DNA from: Treponema sp.
Lineage (GTDB): Bacteria > Spirochaetota > Spirochaetia > Treponematales > Breznakiellaceae
Direction of reading: 5' to 3'
Assembly: GCA_031268125.1 (NCBI GenBank)
Contig: JAIRXT010000185.1
Coordinates: 1-7,184 of the forward strand
Length of the DNA stretch: 7,184 nt
The notes under the pieces are model-generated. The model was given only the letters and a program-made list of their open reading frames with translations, was not told the DNA's origin and ran no database searches. The translations under genes and the position numbers were made by a program. Within the stretch, counting starts at the first letter, position 1. Every line of letters begins with the position of its first letter. This document shows, in pieces, positions 1 to 5,163 of this stretch.

Positions 1-155
1 CTCACTTTCAGGCGTACCTGGACGAATTTTGTTACCGGTTTAATCGGCGCGGTGCCGCTTCGGAATTATTCAATCGACTTGTCTATGCCTGCGTTTCAAC
101 CGGTACGGTTACCCGTGACGCCTTGTACGGCCACATGGCTACGGAAACTGGTTAA
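1..155 (+). CDS. IS1595-family (ISXO2-like) transposase, C-terminal fragment cut by the window edge
   Basis: The frame starting at base 3 is open from the window edge to a TAA at 153-155 and encodes the last 50 residues of a protein. The stretch HFQAYLDEFCYRFNRR followed by ELFNRLVYACV is the hallmark C-terminal end of the ISXO2-like DDE transposase domain (IS1595 family), in which a Y-L-D-E-F-x-(Y/F)-R-F-N-R-R motif precedes an LF-(D/N)-RL helix. The enzyme would catalyse cut-and-paste movement of its own insertion sequence. Only the tail is in the window, so it is not possible to say whether the gene is intact upstream. The right end of the element should lie between 155 and about 240, where the sequence turns AT-rich, but I could not recognise its terminal inverted repeat. 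The family assignment rests on about 50 residues. Confidence 0.75.
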   Translation, partial: HFQAYLDEFCYRFNRRGAASELFNRLVYACVSTGTVTRDALYGHMATETG

Positions 156-239
156 GAGTCATGAATAAGAATTGCTGGACTTTGCAGACAGACACTTGAT
201 AATCTCAAAAATACCTTATTATTAGTATAGTATAATTGA

Positions 240-417
240 CAAATGACTTACCGCAGGGGTACCAGAAGAACTCCCAAGACAGCCCTGAGGGAGGCGATAA
301 CGTCTGATCCGTAGACCGGACTTCCGTCCGCCCCTTTCTGCCATGCGGCCTTCCCGGCAGGAACGGCTTTGAGCTTAACCGGTTTATTTGAGGGAGGTCT
401 AATACCCCGCCTCTTGC
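240..417 (-). pseudogene. Remnant of a second IS transposase (integrase-like), frameshifted and truncated
   Basis: Read on the - strand from about 417 downward, one frame encodes KPVKLKAVPAG, then SPVYGSDVIASLRAV (ending at 278). The next frame, starting at 276, continues WEFFWYPCGKSF. Joined across a one-base shift at about 277, the two parts resemble a segment N-terminal to the catalytic domain of integrase-type transposases of unclassified (ISNCY-like) insertion sequences, where a YGxDVIxxLRxxW motif is followed by a FFWYxCGK motif. This similarity is recalled from the family, not searched. The match stops near 243, exactly where the AT-rich tail downstream of the ISXO2-type transposase begins. 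That suggests the IS1595-type element landed in, or deleted into, this older gene. No start codon, catalytic DDE region or C-terminus remains, so the fragment cannot be functional. Confidence 0.5.
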
Positions 418-435
418 GCTAAACTTGACCCACAA
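402..435 (-). repeat. GGGTCAAGTTTAG repeat, copy A (- strand)
   Basis: On the - strand this reads TTGTGGGTCAAGTTTAG then GCGCAAGAGGCGGGGTATT. It matches copy C at 1542-1576 on the + strand at about 28 of 35 positions, with an unbroken core GGGTCAAGTTTAG and a second block GGCGGGGT. The two copies are therefore inverted relative to each other. This one lies at the upstream edge of the degraded transposase remnant, so it may be the terminal repeat of that element, but this is inference. Confidence 0.6.
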
Positions 436-502
436 TTTAACCCGGTCAAATGCGCTGTGGAGCAAATGTAACACCTTGTACGTATCTCTTCCCTACAATA
501 AA

Positions 503-518
503 GCTAAATTTGACCCAT
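503..518 (-). repeat. GGGTCAAATTTAG repeat, partial copy B (- strand)
   Basis: On the - strand this reads ATGGGTCAAATTTAGC, identical to the core of copy A except for G to A in the middle. It is in the same orientation, about 85 bp away. The downstream GGCGGGGT block is not preserved. Closely spaced same-direction core motifs of this sort are seen at the ends of some insertion sequences, but I cannot name the family. Confidence 0.4.
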
Positions 519-600
519 GTCGTGTGCCCGGGGCCGGAAAAGACCAGGAAAACATGACGCAAAGCGCCCTAGCAGTTTGTTGCGCTTCGCGCATAAAACA

Positions 601-632
601 GTAAAAATATTCACAAAAGTGAATATTTTTAC
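601..632. repeat. Perfect 14-bp inverted repeat with AAAA loop
   Basis: GTAAAAATATTCAC (601-614), loop AAAA (615-618), GTGAATATTTTTAC (619-632); the arms are perfectly complementary. It ends 2 nt before the 5' boundary of the group II intron relic. It has neither a GC-rich stem nor a clean T-run, so it is not a textbook intrinsic terminator. It may instead be the structure that guided intron insertion, as group IIC introns are known to enter DNA next to terminator or attC-like stem-loops. The role is inference; the repeat itself is seen directly. Confidence 0.85.
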
Positions 633-1298
633 CTGTGCGCCCGGCATGGGGAGTAACTTGGTGGTGAAAGTCCGCTACACGCTTGGTAGTAGGAAGTGTT
701 AGCTGAACGGCAAGGGTGTCCGCTGTGAGGCGGAATCTGAAGGAAGCTGGAGGCAAAGTCCCGAACCGACGAACAGAAATCGCACAGAAGGCAGAACAGG
801 GCGGACGAGCTTACAGGTCCAAAGTGAAGTCCAATACTACCCGAACCCTGTGATATAAATGCGGCGGTTACATGGGATGAAGGTTGCTTGCTCTTACCCG
901 GGGAGGTCTTGCACATACCTTGTACGGCGACTGACGAACCGTCCTGCCGGGCAAGAACCTATGCGGTGGTAACGCATAGTTGAGGTACAAGAAGTCAGCA
1001 GAGGCCATAGTAGTGAGGGACGGTGACCGTGAAACAATCGGGTGAACGTGAAGCGAAGGGCCGAACAATGGTAGTTCCCGAAGTGGATGGGAAGGTAGGA
1101 TACGGCGAAGAAGGCAGAAAACGGTGAGAACTGACTATCCACAGGCAAAGCAGGGTGGAACCCGAGGGAGCCTGGGGGAGTGCCGAGCGGTAAGCTACTG
1201 GAAAGCACAGAAGGGACAGTGCAGACAAAGAGATTATCTGTAACTGTCTGAACTATCTGGAATAGGCAGGGAGTAAGAGGTACTGCACGCAATTCATT

Positions 1299-1324
1299 GA
1301 ACCGCCGTGTACGAACGGTGGTGT
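1299..1324 (+). ncRNA. Shortened group II intron domain V
   Basis: The flanks GAACCGCC and GGTGGTGTG are the expected basal strands of domain V in this intron type; ACCGCC (1301-1306) pairs with GGTGGT (1317-1322), including one G-U pair. A normal domain V is a hairpin of about 34 nt with an internal bulge and an upper stem capped by a GNRA-like tetraloop. Here only 10 nt (GTGTACGAAC) lie between the basal strands, so the upper stem is missing. A deletion between short ACGGT-type direct repeats in the parent would produce this. Because domain V is the catalytic core, self-splicing is unlikely. Confidence 0.6.
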
Positions 1325-1361
1325 GGTAGGAGGCTACCCAAATAATGGGTAGCCTCCTACC
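1325..1361 (+). ncRNA. Group II intron domain VI as a perfect 15-bp hairpin
   Basis: GGTAGGAGGCTACCC (1325-1339), loop AAATAAT, GGGTAGCCTCCTACC (1347-1361): all 15 base pairs are complementary. In related introns the 3' strand TCCT-A-CTC leaves one adenosine bulged 7-8 nt from the 3' splice site as the branch point. The equivalent A here (1359) has a pairing partner, T1327, so no bulge is predicted. Lariat formation would be compromised. The hairpin could alternatively serve as a strong RNA stop or stability element. Confidence 0.7.
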
Positions 1362-1394
1362 CGATTACAAACTGCCAAAGCAGCCCATTTATCA

Positions 1395-1426
1395 TATATT
1401 TTTTGCATATTTATGCAAAAAATATA
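1395..1426. repeat. Perfect 15-bp AT-rich inverted repeat with TT loop
   Basis: TATATTTTTTGCATA (1395-1409), TT, TATGCAAAAAATATA (1412-1426) are perfectly complementary. It lies 29 nt after the intron's 3' boundary and mirrors in style the AT-rich inverted repeat on the 5' side (601-632), although the two sequences differ. The spacer is very short, so it would form a hairpin only with a slightly opened loop. It could be a bidirectional terminator-like element, a protein-binding palindrome or an integration hotspot; nothing in the sequence decides between these. Confidence 0.8.
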
Positions 1427-1541
1427 CAAGTGCAACAGCCTGCTGGAATTCCCCGCCGGCGGCAATATGCCGAGCGTATGAAAATAGCGTAGACAGGCTC
1501 TACAAGGCTTTTCCGGGAGCCGTCCCGGCCCCGGAGGAACG

Positions 1542-1576
1542 TTGCGGGTCAAGTTTAGTGCTTGCGGCGGGGTTCT
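1542..1576 (+). repeat. GGGTCAAGTTTAG repeat, copy C (+ strand)
   Basis: TTGCGGGTCAAGTTTAG followed by TGCTTGCGGCGGGGTTCTT; the GGGTCAAGTTTAG and GGCGGGGT blocks are identical to copy A on the opposite strand. It ends 28 nt beyond the stop codon of the hydrolase gene. Copies A and C bracket the whole intron-bearing segment as imperfect inverted repeats. Confidence 0.6.
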
Positions 1577-1604
1577 TCATTCGAGAATTGCTGGCCGTAA
1601 TTTG

Positions 1605-2516
1605 CTACGCTTCGATAGTCATGCCCTCACGGGCCATGATAATTTCCAGCGGTTCGGATGCGAAGCGGCTGCGGAATTCGGTTTCCAGCACCGCCAGATC
1701 GTGGTCGCTGCGCCGGGGCTCGTGGTGGAAGCAGATAAGTTTTTTTACCCCGGCCTTGAGACTGTTGTTAATGGCGGTTTCGTAGGAACTGTGCCCCCAG
1801 CCCTTGTGGCTTTCGTATTCTTTTTCGGTATAGGAAGTGTCGTACACCAGAATATCCGCGGCCTTGATAAATTCCTGCATCAGCCGGTTTTCCGTATCTG
1901 CCGCCTGCTCCCCTTCCCGGGCGGCTTCTTCGTTGTAGGCGGGGTCGTTTTTGTCCGTGATAAAGAGGTTGTAATAGGGTTCGGTATCAAAGGCAGTAAC
2001 GATGGATTTGCCTTCATATTCAAAACGGTAGCCCAGGCACAGATTAGGATGGTTCAGGTATTTGGTTGTCAGGTGAAGGCCGCCGCCCAGATCGTAGGAA
2101 TCTTGTATGAGTTCCTCATATTCGATATGGGCGGAAAGTTCATCCAGACGGATGGGCCAGTACCGGTAGGAAAGCTGCGCTCCGATGACCTGTTCCAGCG
2201 TATTCCCGTCGTAAGAAATGGACCCCCATATTTTTAACCTGGTGCCGGGGATAAAGACGGGGGTGAACATGGGAAAGCCCATGATATGATCCCAGTGGGT
2301 ATGGGTAACAAAAATGTCCGCGCTGATCGGATGTTTTTTGATTTCGTTGGCGGCAAGCCAGTCGCCCAGCGGTTTAATCCCGGTTCCCAGGTCTACAATG
2401 AGAAGCCGTTCCCCGGCGCGGATTTCCAAACAGGCTGTGTTGCCCCCGTAGAGAACTGTCGTCGGTCCCGGTGTGGGGATTGAACCCCGGACGCCCCAAA
2501 AACGGGTATAAAACAT
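1605..2516 (-). CDS. Metallo-beta-lactamase-fold metal-dependent hydrolase
   Basis: A 303-residue protein with no signal peptide, so cytoplasmic. It opens FYTRFWGVRGSIPTPGP and YGGNTACLEI, typical of the MBL-fold hydrolase group often annotated as beta-lactamase superfamily I metal-dependent hydrolase. The metal site is complete: THTHWDH gives H72, H74, D76 and H77. It is followed by H156 (LNHPN), D177 (AFDTE), H242 in GWGHSS and a late FHHEP pair at 264-265. The fold is expected to bind two metal ions (usually zinc, sometimes iron or manganese) and hydrolyse a phosphoester, thioester or similar bond. The substrate cannot be read from sequence; cyclic-nucleotide or nucleic-acid phosphodiester bonds are possibilities for relatives. 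The ATG at 2516 is chosen over an in-frame TTG at 2534 because AGAGGGAG sits 6 nt before the ATG and both family alignment and length fit. It lies 112 nt downstream of the HDOD gene on the same strand and may share its transcript or have its own promoter. Confidence 0.9.
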   Translation of the reverse strand: MFYTRFWGVRGSIPTPGPTTVLYGGNTACLEIRAGERLLIVDLGTGIKPLGDWLAANEIKKHPISADIFVTHTHWDHIMGFPMFTPVFIPGTRLKIWGSISYDGNTLEQVIGAQLSYRYWPIRLDELSAHIEYEELIQDSYDLGGGLHLTTKYLNHPNLCLGYRFEYEGKSIVTAFDTEPYYNLFITDKNDPAYNEEAAREGEQAADTENRLMQEFIKAADILVYDTSYTEKEYESHKGWGHSSYETAINNSLKAGVKKLICFHHEPRRSDHDLAVLETEFRSRFASEPLEIIMAREGMTIEA

Positions 2517-2522
2517 ACCCCG

Positions 2523-2530
2523 CTCCCTCT
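2523..2530 (-). promoter_or_regulatory. Ribosome binding site deciding the hydrolase start
   Basis: On the - strand AGAGGGAG lies 6 nt upstream of the ATG at 2516, a good match to the anti-Shine-Dalgarno sequence. It falls inside the six-codon extension that a TTG start at 2534 would add, which argues for the ATG. Confidence 0.7.
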
Positions 2531-2594
2531 GCAAACCGTGTATATCCCGCCTGCCCGCACTGTTTTAAGCAAACAATACGCATACAGGAACTGT

Positions 2595-2629
2595 CCGGAA
2601 ACTCCGGCGATGTTCCGGCCGGCCGGAAC
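2595..2629. other. Nested GC-rich hairpins at the end of the HDOD gene
   Basis: GTTCCGGCCGGCCGGAAC (2612-2629) is a perfect 18-bp palindrome that touches the last stop-codon base of the HDOD gene. CCGGA-AAC-TCCGG (2595-2607) forms a second hairpin just beyond it. On the - strand no T-run follows either, so a simple intrinsic terminator is not supported. They may protect the 3' end of the upstream message or pause transcription between the HDOD and hydrolase genes. Confidence 0.55.
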
Positions 2630-3483
2630 TAAATTTTCAAAAAAATCTGGGCCCGCTCAATTGCCCCGGTTACTGCCGCGGACAGGGTTTGGGTAATGCC
2701 GGGGTCCACATTGAGGACTTCCCATGTATCCGGGTCCAGCCCCGGATACGGATCCCCCGCAAAACCTATTTCGCCCTGCTGAATAAAGTAATTCGCCAGA
2801 GCCACATTGTAAAGGAGGTCCCGGCCCGGCCCGGTGTAGGCGCCGCAGTTATGGTGATAGACTATCACGTCCCCCACCGATCCTTCCAGTTTCCATGCGT
2901 TGACGATCCAGCCTCCGCAGACGCAGTGATTTATTCCAAGAAGCGTATCTTCCACATCGACAAGGGGCTGCTGCTCCCGGCAGGCAGTTTCTATGGCGAC
3001 AGTATAGGCATCGGCGGCAATCGCGTTAAGGGGTATCTTGCCGATGTCGTGGAGAAGCCCGGCGGTAAAGTACTCTTCCTGCCGTTTTGAGTCTATCCCC
3101 CGTTTTTTTGCCAGAATCTTGGAAGCAACCCCCACGCCCAGGGAATGCCGCCAGAAGGCTTCCATGTTGATGGCCCTGCCCGCGCTTTTCCCCCGCAGAT
3201 TTGCGATAATTGCGCTGGAAAGGGCCAGGTTTTTTACCGTGTTGAATCCCAGCATGATGATGGCCCGGACCAGCGTTACATCCTGGGCCGGGCTGTAGTA
3301 GGCGGAATTGACGAGCTTAAGGACTCTGCCCGTGAGAACCGGGTCCAGGGAGATTACATAGTTGAGGTCCGCGGGGCTGGACTGGGGGTTGTTACATACT
3401 TCTATTACTTTAAGGACCGAAGTTGGCAGACTCGGCATGTTATGAATATAGCTTTCGGCTTTTATTTTCAGGCTTTCATTCAT
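2629..3483 (-). CDS. HDOD-domain signalling protein
   Basis: A 284-residue cytoplasmic protein made almost entirely of one HDOD domain (about residues 13-235). Typical features are NMPSLPTSVLKVIEV near the N-terminus, then ISLDPVLTGRVLKLVNSAYY (45-64) and the helix with LGFNTVKNLALSSAI (78-92). Many HDOD proteins have lost the HD-hydrolase metal ligands, but this one keeps H113 (FWRHS), H145-D146 (LLHDIGK), H186 (GINH) and H210-H211 (VYHHN). A residual or real phosphohydrolase activity is therefore conceivable, although the family mainly acts as a partner-binding module in bacterial signalling. The ATG at 3483 overlaps the upstream gene's stop by 8 nt (ATGAATGA), pointing to translational coupling; AGGA about 18 nt upstream is too far to be a good Shine-Dalgarno site. 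There is no receiver, GGDEF or EAL domain, so its input and output are unknown. Confidence 0.9.
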   Translation of the reverse strand: MNESLKIKAESYIHNMPSLPTSVLKVIEVCNNPQSSPADLNYVISLDPVLTGRVLKLVNSAYYSPAQDVTLVRAIIMLGFNTVKNLALSSAIIANLRGKSAGRAINMEAFWRHSLGVGVASKILAKKRGIDSKRQEEYFTAGLLHDIGKIPLNAIAADAYTVAIETACREQQPLVDVEDTLLGINHCVCGGWIVNAWKLEGSVGDVIVYHHNCGAYTGPGRDLLYNVALANYFIQQGEIGFAGDPYPGLDPDTWEVLNVDPGITQTLSAAVTGAIERAQIFLKI

Positions 3484-5134
3484 ACCATCCGACAGTATAT
3501 CCTATAAGCGGCCGCGCCGCCACCTCCTGGGAAAGTTCCCCTATCCGAAGCCCCGCCGCCGGTCCGGATAACCCGGCGCCGGATCGTTGGTAGGCGGCCA
3601 CGGCAAAGTAGTACAGGGTTCCGTTATCCAGCCCTTCGATACGCAGGGTTCCGCGTTTCCCCGTGTCGATGGGGGAAGGCCCCCGCAGCGCGCCGGCGCC
3701 GAAGTACTCTCCCGGGGCAGTGCCGTAGTACACCAGGTAGCCGTCCGCCTCGCCGGACTGCCGCCAGTTTAATTCCACCGCTCCGTCCCGGGCGGCGGCA
3801 TAGAATCTGGCCGGCGGCCGGGGCGGTTCGCCGGGGCTGTAGACGATCCGGAGTTCCTCCAGATAGGGGCTGGCTTCCCCGCCGGCGCCGGGGTAAAACA
3901 CCGCCGCCACCTGGACATAACGTCCCTGGAATTCCGGGGGCAGTTCCGTGCCGGGCCTTACCACCTGCCAGTCGTCATCGGTAAAGCGATAGGGATTATC
4001 CCCCTGGCGCATGAAGAACTGCACGGTCGAATCGTCGGCGAAGTGAAGATTCCCGCTGCCCGCGTACTCGTTGCGGACCTGGTTTCCCTGTGTGGTGATT
4101 CTGCCCCCCAGGGTTTCCAGCCGGAGGACCTGGCCAGCATCTTCCCCCAGGTCAAAGGTCCTTGTCTCCACCCTGCCCCCGGCGGGGGAGTACTTTTGCA
4201 ATTCCCCTTCGGCGCTGAATTCCCTGCCTTCCCGGCCCGCATAGCGGCGGTGAATGCGGAATTCATCCATCAGCCCCGTGTACGTCTTCCCCAAAACCAG
4301 TTCCCCGCCGCCGCCGATGACGGGGGTATAAACATCCCCCCCCTCCGTCCCCCCTGTGGTGGTATACGTCAGGGCTTCGACGCGGCCGTTGACCAGGTAT
4401 TCCAGCAGGCCGGTGTCCGCATCGAAACGGATCAGGTGGTGGCTCCACAATTTGGGAATCACCGGCTTTTCGCCGTTCAGCGTAACGCCCAGGGTTTCCT
4501 GCCCTCCGGGGGCGGTAAACAGATCGTGAAAGGTCCACTGCAGACAGTTTTTAACTACCGAACAGCGGATGTATTGGGAAAAATAAGCCCCCGGAGCCCG
4601 CAGCCGGGAGGCGGTCCAGAACAGGATCTGCTCCCCGTTTTCCAGGTTCAGCGGGTAAAGCCAGAATTCCAAGCTGAAGTCCCGAATCTGCGAACCCGGG
4701 GCCAGCAGGGCTTCCGGGCTGCTGGCCGTAATAAGCAGCGGCCCCGCCGGACCGGGTTCCCCCGGCCGTGCCGTTTGGCTGGAAAAGAAGGCCGCCCCCG
4801 CTCCCATCCGGGCCCATCCGGGCCCCGCCGCGGAAACGCCGCCGTTTCCCGGATTAGCGGCGACCGTATAGAGCCCCCCGCCCGAATATTGTTCCGGCGA
4901 GGCTTCGTCAAAAGAAAGGGACAGATCGACCGCGGCCGGCGGCGGCGCGCTGTCCAGGGCCAGGACCGGCCAGGGCCGGACGGCGTTCAATTCGGTAATC
5001 CCGGAACGGTACTCCGCCGGTTTCCAGCTATTTTCGCCCCCGATAGAGATGAACCGTTCTTCCGCCGGAAAGACATGGCTACCGGAACCAACGAAAAGGA
5101 AGTATGATAGCAGAACAGGTATGGATGGTTTCAT
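3476..5134 (-). CDS. Secreted protein with LamG-like and fibronectin type III domains
   Basis: A predicted 552-residue exported protein. The N-terminus MKPSIPVLLSYFLFVGSGS followed by HVFPA-EE looks like a signal peptide; there is no lipobox cysteine. A LamG/concanavalin-like jelly-roll region spans about residues 145-300, with SLEFWLYPLN, LWSHHLIRFD, LLEYLVNGR and TGLMDEFRIHRR as the expected strands. Residues about 320-432 form a beta-rich region ending GRYVQVAAVFYPG...YLEELRIVY, a pattern common in secreted spirochaete proteins. A fibronectin type III domain follows (about 440-530: PARFYAAA, VELNWRQSGEADGYLVYYG, GTLYYFAVAAY). The likely role is binding a carbohydrate or surface ligand in the periplasm or outside the cell; no catalytic residues are evident. 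The start is uncertain: ATGs at 5134, 5155 and 5194 are in frame and none has a good Shine-Dalgarno site. 5134 is preferred because it gives a compact signal peptide and avoids overlap with uvrC. It overlaps the HDOD gene by 8 nt. Confidence 0.8.
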   Translation of the reverse strand: MKPSIPVLLSYFLFVGSGSHVFPAEERFISIGGENSWKPAEYRSGITELNAVRPWPVLALDSAPPPAAVDLSLSFDEASPEQYSGGGLYTVAANPGNGGVSAAGPGWARMGAGAAFFSSQTARPGEPGPAGPLLITASSPEALLAPGSQIRDFSLEFWLYPLNLENGEQILFWTASRLRAPGAYFSQYIRCSVVKNCLQWTFHDLFTAPGGQETLGVTLNGEKPVIPKLWSHHLIRFDADTGLLEYLVNGRVEALTYTTTGGTEGGDVYTPVIGGGGELVLGKTYTGLMDEFRIHRRYAGREGREFSAEGELQKYSPAGGRVETRTFDLGEDAGQVLRLETLGGRITTQGNQVRNEYAGSGNLHFADDSTVQFFMRQGDNPYRFTDDDWQVVRPGTELPPEFQGRYVQVAAVFYPGAGGEASPYLEELRIVYSPGEPPRPPARFYAAARDGAVELNWRQSGEADGYLVYYGTAPGEYFGAGALRGPSPIDTGKRGTLRIEGLDNGTLYYFAVAAYQRSGAGLSGPAAGLRIGELSQEVAARPLIGYTVGWYE

Positions 5135-5163
5135 CTGTTTTATTCTTATCGGCATAAATAGAT
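5135..5163. promoter_or_regulatory. Very short divergent intergenic region between the LamG gene and uvrC
   Basis: With the preferred starts only 29 bp separate the two head-to-head genes. The stretch is AT-rich (TTTTATTCTTATC, CATAAATAGAT) compared with the GC-rich coding sequence on both sides. Both promoters must therefore lie partly inside the opposite gene's 5' coding region. I could not define a convincing -35/-10 pair or an AGGAG-like ribosome site for either gene. Confidence 0.4.

Larger units (their letters stand above)
156..600. other. Gene-free mobile-element debris between two elements
   Basis: No intact gene is supported here. Positions 156-240 are AT-rich and probably include the unrecognised right end of the IS1595-type element. 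Positions 240-417 carry the transposase remnant and 402-518 the repeat copies A and B. Positions 519-600 show only a weak imperfect inverted repeat (CGCAAAGCGC near 559-570 against GCGCTTCGCG near 581-591). The - strand open frames of 87 to 95 codons crossing this area have no recognisable domain or convincing start. Confidence 0.5.
635..1365 (+). mobile_element. ORF-less, degenerate group II intron (731 nt)
   Basis: The 5' end GTGCGCCCGGCATGGG matches the GUGCG start of group II introns. The 3' end CCTACCCGAT matches the CTACTCGAT-type 3' end of bacterial members. Internal landmarks of domain I are present: GGTGAAAGTCC (about 662-672), the CTATGCG/CGCATAG hairpin (959-965 with 973-979), and GAAGTCAGCAGAGGCCATAG (991-1010). 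The domain V and VI hairpins follow at 1299-1361. AGGTA at 983-987 could act as EBS1, pairing with TACCT at 630-634 immediately before the 5' splice site. A full-length element would carry a reverse transcriptase/maturase of roughly 400-600 residues in domain IV. Here only about 60 nt separate a short leader-like frame (GTG at 1124, TAA at 1241-1243) from domain V, and no RT motif such as YADD is encoded on either strand. A second short frame ending NSLNRRVRTVVW may be the relic C-terminus of the lost maturase. Mobility or splicing would need a maturase in trans and an intact ribozyme, and both hairpins look damaged. The intron class is not assigned. Confidence 0.8.
1366..1604. other. Non-coding stretch between intron relic and hydrolase gene
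   Basis: Apart from the inverted repeat at 1395-1426 and repeat copy C at 1542-1576, I see only GC-rich palindromes: CCGCCGGCGG near 1453-1462, and CCGGG/CCCGG arms near 1513-1528. No coding frame with a recognisable product was found on either strand. The part next to 1605 is the 3' flank of the hydrolase gene, and no clear intrinsic terminator with a T-run is visible for it. Confidence 0.5.

Noticed and set aside
601..632. Intrinsic terminator
   Set aside because: The stem is AT-rich and the T-run lies inside the stem arm, not after it; it is listed as an inverted repeat only.
121..927. Repeated CCTTGTACG words at about 121, 474 and 918
   Set aside because: Ten-base repeats of this kind are expected by chance in 7 kb; no extended similarity around them.
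1124..1243. Short GTG-started frame in the intron (39 codons) as a small gene
   Set aside because: Probably the leader or first part of the lost intron-encoded protein region; too short and with no RT motif to call as a gene.
894..1292. 132-codon open frame on the - strand inside the intron relic
   Set aside because: It runs against the conserved structured RNA of domain I and shows no protein family; chance frame.
1..1604. CRISPR array, tRNA or riboswitch in the gene-poor left part
   Set aside because: No regularly spaced repeats, no cloverleaf with a TTCGANNC-type arm, and the structured region is explained by the group II intron.
1542..2237. 231-codon open frame on the + strand opposite the MBL hydrolase
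   Set aside because: Antisense to a gene with complete metal-binding motifs; its start lies in repeat copy C and no domain is seen.
4043..5107. 354-codon open frame on the + strand opposite the LamG/FN3 gene
   Set aside because: Low-complexity Pro/Arg/Gln-rich translation with no domain; typical antisense frame of GC-rich DNA.
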